From Streptomyces sp. MspMP-M5 (lineage in GTDB: Bacteria > Actinomycetota > Actinomycetes > Streptomycetales > Streptomycetaceae), in NCBI RefSeq assembly GCF_000373585.1, contig NZ_KB891891.1, positions 1 to 64,000 on the forward strand: a stretch of DNA of 64,000 nucleotides. Direction: 5' to 3'. The position numbers and the translations under genes were made by a program. Under the pieces are notes generated by a model. The model made no database searches. It was not told the DNA's origin and saw only the letters and a program-made list of their open reading frames with translations. Each line of letters begins with the position of its first letter. Within the stretch, counting starts at the first letter, position 1. This document shows, one piece after another, positions 27,717 to 35,611 of the stretch.

Positions 27717-29378
27717 TCAGCCGATGTCGCGGCGGCGGAGGCCGGCGAGACCGGCGGAGATCAGGACCACCGTGAGGGCCGTCAGCCAGAGGAAGGGCGC
27801 GGCCGTCACCGCCCCGCCGGGCAGCTTGGGCAGATGCCCGAACGGCGAGAGGTCCAGCGCCCACTGGGGGAGCTGCAGCACCGGCCCGAGCCAGCCGACG
27901 GCGAGGCAGCCGCCGGTCAGTGCCCAGACCGCACCGGTCGCGCGGGGGAGCAGGCCGAGGACGGTGGTCGCCGCCGCGGCGAGCGTCCACACCGCCGGGA
28001 CCTGGGCGAGCGCGGCGGCCAGCACCCGGCCGGTGCCGCCGGCGACGTCGCCGGCCGAGGCGCCGTAGGCGATCCCCAGGGTCAGGCCGCCGGCGGCCAG
28101 CACCACGGCGGTGCCGGCCAGCGCGAGGGCCAGGTGGCCGGCCGCCCAGCGCAGCCGGCCCACCGCGCCGGCCAGGACCGGCTCGGCCCGCCCGCCGGTC
28201 TCCTCGGCGCGCATCCGCAGCACCGCGCCGACGGCGTAGAGCGCCGCGATCATGCCGAGCAGGCCGGTGAGCGAGGCCAGGAAGGCGTCCGCCAGGGACT
28301 GCTGGCCGCCGAGCCGCTCGAAGATCTCCCGGGTCCGCTGATTGCCGCCGGCCAGGCTCGTGGCCCCCTTGACGATCCCGCCGAACACCGCACCGGCGAG
28401 CGCGAAACCGGCCGTCCAGCCCGCCAGGGCCGTCCGCTGGAGCCGCCACGCCAGGCCGCCGGGGCCACCGAGCGACCGGGGTGCCCGGGCGGGGCCGGGG
28501 CGGGCCGGCAGGAAGCTCATGCCGATGTCGCGGCGGGCGGTCAGGGCGTAGGCCGCCGCCGTCGCCAGCGCCGTCGCGGCGGCCGGCAGCAGCATCACCC
28601 ACCAGCGCTCGCCGGCGTAGGCGCGCAGATTCTGCGCCCAGCCGACGGGGGAGAGCCAGGTGAGCGCGGAGCCGGCGCCGCTCCCGGGGGAGCCGCCACC
28701 GTCGGCGGCGGCGTCGCCGGCGGCGCGCAGCGCGAAGGCGGCACCCAGGACCGCGCCGGTCAGCCCCTTGGCCAGCCGGGCGCTCTCGGTGAGCTGGGCG
28801 GCGATGGCGGCGAGCGCGGCGAAGAGCAGGCCGGTGCCGCCGATCGCGACGCCCAGGGCGAGCGACCCGACCGCCGGCAGTCCGGCCGCGGTCAGTCCGG
28901 CGGCGGTCAGCGCCGCGACGCCGGCGTCGGCGAGCAGCGCCGCGAGCAGGGCCGCGGTCAGCGGGGCCCACCGGCCCACCATGGCGGCGGAGAGCAGCTC
29001 CTGACGGCCGGTCTCCTCCTCTTCCCGGGTGTGCCGGACGACGATCAGCAGGCTCATCACGGCCGCCAGCACCGCACCGAGCCCGGCCATCCGCCAGGCG
29101 ACCAGGCCGCCGAGGGAGTCGCCGAAGACCGGCCCGTACAGCGCGCGCAGCGAGCCGCTGGCATTCATCGACGCGGCCAGTCCGGCGCGCTCGGCGGCGG
29201 TGGCGTAGAGCGACGCGAAGGCCGGTCCCATGGCGGTGACGGACAGGCCGAGGACCAGCACCCAGGCCGGGATCATCAGCCGGTCGCGGCGCAGGGCCAG
29301 CCGCAGCAGGGTGCCGGTGCCGGCCAGATGACGCGGGCGGCCGGGGCGGACGGCGGCCGGTGCGGCCAGGGCGCTCAT
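27717..29378 (-). CDS. ABC transporter permease (antibiotic-exporter type)
   Basis: The 553-residue protein has about 12 membrane helices in two similar halves. It begins MSALAAPAAVRPGRPRHLAG with LRLALRRDRLMIPAWVLVLG. The halves each carry a REEEETGRQELL- or RAEETGGRAEPVL-type cytosolic segment, typical of the polyketide-antibiotic exporter permeases of Streptomyces (tetronasin-resistance-like). It works with the ATPase encoded immediately upstream on the minus strand (ATGA overlap at 29375-29378). The exported compound is unknown. Confidence 0.9.
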   Translation of the reverse strand: MSALAAPAAVRPGRPRHLAGTGTLLRLALRRDRLMIPAWVLVLGLSVTAMGPAFASLYATAAERAGLAASMNASGSLRALYGPVFGDSLGGLVAWRMAGLGAVLAAVMSLLIVVRHTREEEETGRQELLSAAMVGRWAPLTAALLAALLADAGVAALTAAGLTAAGLPAVGSLALGVAIGGTGLLFAALAAIAAQLTESARLAKGLTGAVLGAAFALRAAGDAAADGGGSPGSGAGSALTWLSPVGWAQNLRAYAGERWWVMLLPAAATALATAAAYALTARRDIGMSFLPARPGPARAPRSLGGPGGLAWRLQRTALAGWTAGFALAGAVFGGIVKGATSLAGGNQRTREIFERLGGQQSLADAFLASLTGLLGMIAALYAVGAVLRMRAEETGGRAEPVLAGAVGRLRWAAGHLALALAGTAVVLAAGGLTLGIAYGASAGDVAGGTGRVLAAALAQVPAVWTLAAAATTVLGLLPRATGAVWALTGGCLAVGWLGPVLQLPQWALDLSPFGHLPKLPGGAVTAAPFLWLTALTVVLISAGLAGLRRRDIG

Positions 29379-30451
29379 CGGCTGACCGTCCCTCCGGCGC
29401 GGGCGCCGTCCCGCTGGCGGGCGTCGGGGCGCAGGTCGTCCTGATAGTGCCGCAGGAACAGCTCCTCCAGGGTGGGCGGGGTGCTGGTGAGGCTGCGCAG
29501 GCCGGCCGCGCCGAGCGGGCCGAGCACCGCGCCGAGCCGGTCGGTGTCGGCCTGGAGCCGGACCCGGCAGCCGCCGCCCCGGAGCGGCTGGACGGCGAGG
29601 CCGTGCACACCGGCCAGCCCGTCGAGTCCGGTCGGCGGGCCGGCCAGCTCGGCGACGACGGTCGTGCGGGTCAGATGGCGCAGCTCCCCCAGCGATCCGG
29701 ACTCGACGGTGCGGCCCTTGCGGATGATGCTGACGCGGTCGCAGAGCGCCTCGACCTCGGACAGCACATGGCTGGAGAGCAGGACCGTGCGGCCGCGGTC
29801 GCGCTCCTCGGCCACGCAGCTCTGAAAGACCTCCTCCATCAGCGGGTCCAGCCCGGAGGTGGGCTCGTCGAGGATCAGCAGATCGACGTCGGAGGCGAAG
29901 GCGGCGACCAGGGCGACCTTCTGGCGGTTGCCCTTGGAGTAGGTGCGCCCCTTCTTGGTGGGGTCGAGCTCGAAGCGCTCCAGCAGCTCGCTCCGCCGAT
30001 CGGCGTCCAGTCCCCCCGCCCGTCGCCCACCACCACCCGTCCACGGGAGGCGCTTCGCGCCGCTGCCTTGATGTCGCCCGCCACCACCCGTCCACGGGAG
30101 GCGCTTCGCGCCGCTGCCTTGATGCAGCCGCCCGTACAGGTCGATGACCTCGCCGCCGGAGAGATTGCGCCACAGGGTGACGTCACCGGGGACGTAGGCG
30201 ACGCGGCGGTGGATCTCGACGGCGTCCTGCCAGGGGTCCCTGCCGAGGACCTGCGCGGTGCCGCGGTCGGCGCGCAGCAGGCCCAGCAGGACGCGGAGGG
30301 TGGTGGACTTGCCCGCGCCGTTGGGCCCGAGGAAGCCGTGCACCTCGCCGGCCTCGACGCGGAGGTCGAGGCCGTCCAGTGCGCGGGTCCGGCCGAAGGA
30401 CTTGGCCAGGCCGGACACCTGGATCGCGGGGAAGGAGTGCGCCTTCGTCAT
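29375..30451 (-). CDS. ABC transporter ATP-binding protein with repeat insertion
   Basis: The 358-residue ATPase has Walker A FLGPNGAGKSTTLRVLLG, signature region TYSKGNRQKVALVAAFASD, Walker B LLILDEPTSGLDP and the switch His in LLSSHVLSEVEALCD. It powers the adjacent permease. Between YGRL (about residue 110) and LDADRRSELLERFELD it carries two copies of HQGSGAKRLPWTGGGGR, a 34-residue insertion encoded by a tandem 51-bp repeat that is not part of the family core. It lies before the signature motif, in a loop of the helical subdomain. The gene is divergent from a GbsR-type regulator. Confidence 0.92.
   Translation of the reverse strand: MTKAHSFPAIQVSGLAKSFGRTRALDGLDLRVEAGEVHGFLGPNGAGKSTTLRVLLGLLRADRGTAQVLGRDPWQDAVEIHRRVAYVPGDVTLWRNLSGGEVIDLYGRLHQGSGAKRLPWTGGGGRHQGSGAKRLPWTGGGGRRAGGLDADRRSELLERFELDPTKKGRTYSKGNRQKVALVAAFASDVDLLILDEPTSGLDPLMEEVFQSCVAEERDRGRTVLLSSHVLSEVEALCDRVSIIRKGRTVESGSLGELRHLTRTTVVAELAGPPTGLDGLAGVHGLAVQPLRGGGCRVRLQADTDRLGAVLGPLGAAGLRSLTSTPPTLEELFLRHYQDDLRPDARQRDGARAGGTVSR
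30023..30124. repeat. Two tandem copies of a 51-bp palindromic element inside the ABC ATPase gene
   Basis: Corresponding points lie at 30030 and 30081 (period exactly 51 bp, 17 codons). Each copy has CCACCACCCGTCCACGGG, then AGGCGCTTCGCGCCGCTGCC. Two small hairpins can form: CCGT/ACGG and GGCGC-TTC-GCGCC. The element keeps the frame open on the minus strand. A diverged relative with a compensatory stem change lies in purQ (51249-51300). Confidence 0.88.
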
Positions 30452-30470
30452 GATTCCGAAGGTACGCTAC

Positions 30471-30488
30471 CTTCATAAATTTGTGAAG
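30471..30488. promoter_or_regulatory. Inverted repeat operator between ABC exporter and GbsR-type regulator
   Basis: CTTCA-TAAATTTG-TGAAG forms an 18-bp palindromic site in an AT-rich patch of the divergent intergenic region, 20 bp upstream of the ATPase start. It is the natural candidate for binding by the product of 30545-31114. Confidence 0.65.
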
Positions 30489-30544
30489 TTAAAAAACCGT
30501 ATAAAGTTGAGGAAACGGCGCTGAACAGGGGAGATGATGCGGAC

Positions 30545-31114
30545 ATGAGCGAGCAGCGAGAGCGGGAAACGAGCGCGACGGCGGGCCGCGACGACGCGGC
30601 GGTGCTGACGTTCGTCGAGCGCTTCGCGGCGCAGATGGTCGACGCCGGCATGCAGCGGATGCCGGCCCGGGTCTTCTCCTGTCTGCTGGCCTCCGACTCC
30701 GGCGTCCTGACCTCCGCAGAGCTGGGCGAGCGGCTCCAGGTCAGCCCGGCGGCGGTCTCCGGCGCGATCCGCTATCTCTCCCAGGTCGGCATGGTCAGCC
30801 GCGAGCGCGAGCCCGGCTCCCGCCGCGACCGCTACCGCGTCCACAGCGACCAGTGGTACGAGGCCCTGACCCGCCGGGACAGCGTCCTGACCCGCTGGGA
30901 GGACGTGCTGCGCGAGGGCGTGGACAGCCTCGGGGCGGAGAGCGCCGCCGGCCGCCGCCTCGGCGAGACCCTGGCCTTCACGGAGTTCATGCAGCAGGAG
31001 CTCATGGGCATGATGCAACGCTGGCGCGAGCACCTCGAAGAGCTCCGCACGCAGGAGCAGGAGGGCGGCCCGGCCCCGGAGACCCGGCAGGAGAACGGCG
31101 CGGCGCGGCGCTGA
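30545..31114 (+). CDS. GbsR/MarR-family transcriptional regulator
   Basis: The 189-residue winged-helix protein has an N-terminal helix (FVERFAAQMVDAGMQRMPAR), then VFSCLLASDSGVLTSAELGE, the recognition helix LQVSPAAVSGAIRYLSQVGM and a wing VSREREPGSRRDRYRV. A helical C-terminal dimerisation part follows. It matches the GbsR-like group that often flanks ABC exporters in actinobacteria. It is divergent from the exporter, with the palindrome at 30471-30488 between them, so local repression is likely. Confidence 0.88.
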   Translation: MSEQRERETSATAGRDDAAVLTFVERFAAQMVDAGMQRMPARVFSCLLASDSGVLTSAELGERLQVSPAAVSGAIRYLSQVGMVSREREPGSRRDRYRVHSDQWYEALTRRDSVLTRWEDVLREGVDSLGAESAAGRRLGETLAFTEFMQQELMGMMQRWREHLEELRTQEQEGGPAPETRQENGAARR

Positions 31115-31162
31115 CGTCAGGCCCCGGCCACCGTCCGCCCGCCCGGGGCGCCGGGCCCCGCC

Positions 31163-32164
31163 TCACCCCTGCCGCGGCAGCCGCAGCCGCCAGGCCCCCG
31201 GCTGCACCGTCCACGTCCGGGTCCGCACCGGCCCGCCGACGAGCGCGTCCGCCCGGTAGTGGAAGTCCGCCCCGGACACCGTCACGGCCCGCGCCCGGAC
31301 CCGCACCGGCCGCTCCCCGCCCGGCCAGTGCACGATCACCTCGGCCCCGTGGTCGCGGTCCGCGGCGCCCGGCACCACCGACACCCCGCGCACCGGCCGG
31401 TCCAGATCCGCCAGCAGCGCCCCGTCCGCCTCGATCCGCAGGCGCAGCCGCTGCGCCGGCACCCGCGCCCGCCGTACGGTCGCGGGCGCGGCCAGCAGCG
31501 ACAGCGCCGTACGGGCGGTGCGGGCCGCCGGCCGCCACCAGGCGCGGAGGCCGTCCCCCGGATCCACCGCGTCGGGGTCCGCGCCCCCGCGGGCCGCGGC
31601 CCGCTCCGGGCACCCGGCCGCCTCCGGCACCGTCCGCCCGGCGCGCTCCCTCACGGCCCCGTACACCGCGTACTCCGGCAGCCCCCCGTCCGTCTCTCCG
31701 CACGGGATCCGCAGCCCGCCCAGCACGATGCCGTCGCTGTCGTCCGTGAGCAGGTCCATCGGCCGCTCCCCGCCGTCCAGGACGGTCCGCGCGGCGGCCA
31801 CCGCGTCCGTGGGGACGCCCAGTGTCCGGCTCAGCGCCACCGTCTCCGGCGTGCCCACCGGGACCAGCGACAGCGGCACCCCGGACAGCTCGCGCTCCCT
31901 GTGGAGCAGGCCCACCGCCCGCAGCAGCGCCCGGTCGTCACCCACCACCACGGGATGGCGCCGGCCGCGCCGGGACAGCGCCTGGAGGAATTCCTCCGGC
32001 CCCTCCGGCAGGCAGATCTTCGCCCCCGCGCCGGCGCACAGGACGTCCTTCGCGATGCGCACGGATTCGCCGTCCGTCCTGCGGGCGACCGGGTCGATGA
32101 CCACAAGCAGGGGGCACCCCCGAACGGAGTCCGCGGGAGAGTGCCCAGAAGACTGCGCCGACAC
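31163..32164 (-). CDS. Diacylglycerol-kinase-like protein with degenerate catalytic motif
   Basis: The 333-residue protein follows the two-domain layout of DagK/YegS lipid kinases: CPLLVVIDPVARRTDGES start, HPVVVGDDRALLRAVGLLHR, LSLVPVGTPETVALSRTLGV, GGERPMDLL. The normally invariant GGDGT nucleotide motif reads VGDDRAL here, and the following PxGTxNDxAR motif reads PVGTPETVALS, so catalysis is doubtful. Actinobacteria often have such a gene beside purA, as here (divergent). It may be a non-catalytic paralogue or act on a different phosphoryl donor or acceptor. The start ATG 32164 is provisional. Confidence 0.75.
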   Translation of the reverse strand: MSAQSSGHSPADSVRGCPLLVVIDPVARRTDGESVRIAKDVLCAGAGAKICLPEGPEEFLQALSRRGRRHPVVVGDDRALLRAVGLLHRERELSGVPLSLVPVGTPETVALSRTLGVPTDAVAAARTVLDGGERPMDLLTDDSDGIVLGGLRIPCGETDGGLPEYAVYGAVRERAGRTVPEAAGCPERAAARGGADPDAVDPGDGLRAWWRPAARTARTALSLLAAPATVRRARVPAQRLRLRIEADGALLADLDRPVRGVSVVPGAADRDHGAEVIVHWPGGERPVRVRARAVTVSGADFHYRADALVGGPVRTRTWTVQPGAWRLRLPRQG

Positions 32165-32198
32165 CTCGGTCCTTCCTCAGGTAGCATCTCGGTGCAAG

Positions 32199-32226
32199 AG
32201 CCCCTTGCGCTATTGCGCCAGGGGCT
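32199..32226 (+). promoter_or_regulatory. Leader hairpin upstream of purA
   Basis: AGCCCCTTGCGC pairs with GCGCCAGGGGCT (one mismatch) around a TATT loop, 115 bp before the purA start. TAGCAT at 32182-32187 could be the -10 box, which would put the hairpin at the very start of the purA mRNA. It could stabilise the RNA or act in attenuation. No known riboswitch class is recognised. Confidence 0.5.
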
Positions 32227-32341
32227 TCGTCTATTCCGGGGCACCGGTCCGACGGCTCCGGCGACGACGTACGCGTGACCACGCGTGCGCCGCGCCATCC
32301 ACGCACGTTGGACATGCCCCGCCCGGAAGGGGTGTACGCCT

Positions 32342-33628
32342 GTGCCCGCACTTGTGCTGCTCGGTGCTCAGTGGGGTGATGAGGGCAAGGGAAAGGCCAC
32401 CGACCTGCTCGGTGGATCCGTGGACTACGTGGTGCGCTACCAGGGCGGCAACAACGCCGGCCACACGGTCGTCGTCGGCGACCAGAAGTACGCACTGCAC
32501 CTCCTCCCTTCCGGAATCCTCTCGCCGGGGTGCACCCCGGTCATCGGCAACGGCGTCGTCGTGGACCCGGCGGTCCTGCTCTCCGAGCTGAGCGGGCTCA
32601 ACGACCGCGGCGTCGACACGTCCAAGCTGTTGATCAGCGGTAACGCCCACCTGATCACGCCGTACAACATCACCGTCGACAAGGTGACGGAACGCTTCCT
32701 CGGCAAGCGGAAGATCGGCACCACCGGCCGCGGCATCGGCCCGACCTACGCCGACAAGATCAACCGCACCGGCATCCGCGTCCAGGACCTCTACGACGAG
32801 TCGATCCTGACGCAGAAGGTCGAGGCGGCCCTCGACGTCAAGAACCAGCTGCTCACCAAGCTCTACAACCGCCGCGCCATCGAGGCCGGGCAGGTCGTCG
32901 AGGAGCTGCTGGGCTACGCCGGCAAGATCAAGGGCTATGTCGCCGACACCACCCTGATCCTCAACCAGGCGCTGGACGACGACAAGGTCGTGCTCTTCGA
33001 GGGCGGGCAGGGCACCCTGCTCGACATCGACCACGGCACGTACCCCTTCGTCACCTCCTCGAACCCGACCGCGGGCGGCGCCTGCACGGGCGCGGGCGTC
33101 GGCCCCACGAAGATCAGCCGGGTCATCGGCATCCTCAAGGCGTACACCACCCGCGTGGGCGCCGGCCCGTTCCCGACGGAGCTGTTCGACGAGGACGGCG
33201 AGGCGCTGCGCCGGATCGGCGGCGAGCGCGGCGTCACCACCGGCCGGGACCGCCGCTGCGGCTGGTTCGACGCGGTGATCGCCCGCTACGCCACCCGCGT
33301 CAACGGCCTGACGGACTTCTTCCTCACCAAGCTCGACGTCCTCACCGGCTGGGAGCAGATCCCGGTCTGCGTGGCCTACGAGATCGACGGCGAGCGCGTC
33401 GAGGAACTCCCCTACAGCCAGACCGACTTCCACCACGCGAAGCCGGTCTACGAGATGCTGCCGGGCTGGTCCGAGGACATCACCCAGGCCAAGACCTTCG
33501 CCGACCTGCCGAAGAACGCCCAGGCGTACGTCAGGGCGCTGGAGGAGATGTCGGGCGCCCCGATCTCCGCGATCGGCGTCGGCCCCGGTCGGGACGAGAC
33601 GATCGAGATCAACTCGTTCCTGTCCTGA
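32342..33628 (+). CDS. purA: Adenylosuccinate synthetase
   Basis: The 428-residue enzyme starts at GTG (VPALVLLGAQWGDEGKGKAT with the GDEGKGK GTP loop). It carries the NAGHTVVVGDQKYALHLLPS IMP segment, GTTGRGIGPTYADK and the C-terminal VGPGRDETI signature. It joins IMP and aspartate using GTP, the first step to AMP. GTG 32342 is preceded by GGAAGGGG. The frame stays open upstream to 32285 but that extension is not part of the family. A perfect bidirectional terminator follows. Confidence 0.97.
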   Translation: MPALVLLGAQWGDEGKGKATDLLGGSVDYVVRYQGGNNAGHTVVVGDQKYALHLLPSGILSPGCTPVIGNGVVVDPAVLLSELSGLNDRGVDTSKLLISGNAHLITPYNITVDKVTERFLGKRKIGTTGRGIGPTYADKINRTGIRVQDLYDESILTQKVEAALDVKNQLLTKLYNRRAIEAGQVVEELLGYAGKIKGYVADTTLILNQALDDDKVVLFEGGQGTLLDIDHGTYPFVTSSNPTAGGACTGAGVGPTKISRVIGILKAYTTRVGAGPFPTELFDEDGEALRRIGGERGVTTGRDRRCGWFDAVIARYATRVNGLTDFFLTKLDVLTGWEQIPVCVAYEIDGERVEELPYSQTDFHHAKPVYEMLPGWSEDITQAKTFADLPKNAQAYVRALEEMSGAPISAIGVGPGRDETIEINSFLS

Positions 33629-33642
33629 GCCGGGTCGTTCCC

Positions 33643-33681
33643 GGGGTGACGGCGAAGGCCCGGTGCCTTCGCCGTCACCCC
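33643..33681. terminator. Bidirectional terminator of purA and Ser/Thr kinase gene
   Basis: Perfect 17-bp stem (GGGGTGACGGCGAAGGC with complement 33665-33681), 5-nt loop, followed by GTTTT. The right arm contains the stop of the converging kinase gene. Confidence 0.92.
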
Positions 33682-35249
33682 GTTTTCGTGTACAGCAGCG
33701 GCGCCAGGCCGCCCGCGTCGTCGAAGGTGCGCCGGAGCCCGCCGGCCATCAGCTCCAGGGTGCTGGGGGAACCGGCCCGGCAGGTGTCGGGCGGTCCGGA
33801 GACCACGGTGGACGGGCCGAGCCGCACCGGCGGGCCGGCGCTCTTCAGGGTCGCCGTGAACCGGCAGTCGTACGTGGGGCCGGTGGCCTGCATACGGAGC
33901 ACGGTCTCCCCGGGCTTCCCCTGGACGAGGGTGAAGCGGCGGACGTCCAGGCCGGAGTCGCCCACCGTCGTCGACCAGACGCCCAGATAGCCGGCCGGGA
34001 TGCCGCCCGGCGGGGTCGTGGGGGCCGGGGCCTTCTCGGTGGCGGCGGCGCTGCCGTCAGAGCCGCCCAGCAGCGCGTACGCGCTGGCGGCGGCCGTCCC
34101 GGCCAGCACCAGACCGGCCGCGAGCAGCAGCATCCGGCCGGTGCGGCGGCGTGCCGGGGCCGCACCGGCCCGCGGGGCGACGGTGGCGGACGCCGGCCCG
34201 GCCGGGGCCGCGGCGGGCGCCCCGTGGGGGTGGACGGCGGTCGGCGGCGCCGCCGTGCGCTCCGCGCCGTGCTGCGGGTCCTCGGCCTCCAGCAGCTCCA
34301 CGGCGTGCCGCCCCAGGCGGGCGACCAGCGCCCCCGGGAGCCAGGGTTCGTCGTCGGCCGCCCCGCCGGGCAGACCGCCCTCCGCCCGTGCCGCCAGCTC
34401 CTCGGGGGCCGGCCGCCGCGCGGGGTCCTTGGTCAGACAGTCCGCGACCAGGCCGCGCAGTCCCTCGGGGAGGCCGGTCAGGTCCGGCTCCTCCTGGGCG
34501 ATGCGGTACATCATCGCGTGCGGCAGCGTCGTCTCGGTGCCGAACGGCTGGCGGCCGGTGGCCGCGTAGACCAGCACCGAGCCGAGCGAGAAGACGTCGC
34601 AGGCCGGGCCGAGCGGCTCGCCGCGGACCTGCTCGGGCGCCATGAAGCCGGGGGAGCCGACCGCTGAGCCGGTGTGCGTCACCGTGCTCGTGCCGAGGCC
34701 CTCCAGGGCCCGGGCGATGCCGAAGTCGATGACCCGCGGGCCGTCGAGGGTGAGCAGGACGTTGGACGGTTTGAGGTCGCGGTGGACGATGCCGGCGGCG
34801 TGGACGGAGCGCAGCGCGCGGGCGAGCCCGGCGGCCAGGATCCGCACCGTGCGCTCCGGCAGCGGGCCGCCTCCGCCGACGGCCTGCTGGAGGGAGGGGC
34901 CGGCGATGTAGCCGGTGGCCAGCCAGGGCGTCTCGGCCTCGGTGTCCGCGTCCAGGACGGGCGCGGTCCACTCCCCGCCGACCTTCCGGGCGGCCCGCAC
35001 CTCGCGGCGGAAGCGGGCCCGGAACTCCTCCTGGTCGGCCAGTTCCGTGCGCACCAACTTGACCGCGACGGTCCGGCCGCGGTCCGAACGGGCCAGGAAG
35101 ACCCGGCCCATGCCGCCCTCGCCGAGCCGTCCGAGCAGGCGGTAGTCGCCGATCCGCCGGGGGTCGTGGGCCCCGAGCGGTGCCAGTCCGCCGAGCGGTG
35201 CCGGTCCCCCGACCCGTCCGGCCGGACCCCGCTGCCTCGCCTGTGCCAT
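33675..35249 (-). CDS. Membrane Ser/Thr protein kinase (PknB type)
   Basis: The 524-residue protein has a full kinase domain at residues about 30-285: LGEGGMGRVFLAR, VAVKLVRTEL, GIVHRDLKPSNVLLTLDGPR, DFGIARALEG and the activation-loop end GSPGFMAPEQVRGE. A Pro/Ala-rich juxtamembrane region follows, then one membrane helix (MLLLAAGLVLAGTAAASAYA, about residue 350) and an extracellular domain of about 150 residues with two or three cysteines and no PASTA repeats. Start ATG 35249 (MAQARQRG) is chosen over 35363 because the extension is low complexity. The signal sensed is unknown. Confidence 0.9.
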   Translation of the reverse strand: MAQARQRGPAGRVGGPAPLGGLAPLGAHDPRRIGDYRLLGRLGEGGMGRVFLARSDRGRTVAVKLVRTELADQEEFRARFRREVRAARKVGGEWTAPVLDADTEAETPWLATGYIAGPSLQQAVGGGGPLPERTVRILAAGLARALRSVHAAGIVHRDLKPSNVLLTLDGPRVIDFGIARALEGLGTSTVTHTGSAVGSPGFMAPEQVRGEPLGPACDVFSLGSVLVYAATGRQPFGTETTLPHAMMYRIAQEEPDLTGLPEGLRGLVADCLTKDPARRPAPEELAARAEGGLPGGAADDEPWLPGALVARLGRHAVELLEAEDPQHGAERTAAPPTAVHPHGAPAAAPAGPASATVAPRAGAAPARRRTGRMLLLAAGLVLAGTAAASAYALLGGSDGSAAATEKAPAPTTPPGGIPAGYLGVWSTTVGDSGLDVRRFTLVQGKPGETVLRMQATGPTYDCRFTATLKSAGPPVRLGPSTVVSGPPDTCRAGSPSTLELMAGGLRRTFDDAGGLAPLLYTKTG

Positions 35250-35611
35250 TGCTCCGCCGCCCCCTTCGCCCGGCCCGCCCGCCTCCGCCTGCGGGAGCGG
35301 CCGCTCGTCCGCGGTGAGGATATCGATGCCGTGCGCACGGCCGGTGGGGCGGTATTCGGCCAAGGCGCGCGCCTCAGAGGCGGATCGCGCCGGCGCCGTC
35401 CGTCAGGGAGCGGCCGCCCGCCGCGGGCATGCGGGCAGGTGGGGTGACATTTCGTCAAGAGCCCGGCGCTGCCCGGGAGATGGCGGAGCGGATGTCTGAT
35501 TCCGCGTCCCGGAACTTCCCGGGGTTATCGATCGTAAAGAAAGGAGAAAAACCGCAGAGAGCGACGACAGGACCCGCACGATCCCCCGTCCCCCTTCCGC
35601 AAGGAGACCGT

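Noticed and set aside
27636..29444. 602-aa plus-strand frame opposite the ABC permease
   Set aside because: Gln/Gly/Arg-rich composition and no motifs, antisense to a clear membrane permease.
32199..32226. Purine riboswitch before purA
   Set aside because: There is a hairpin but none of the conserved junction sequences of known purine or PRPP riboswitches.
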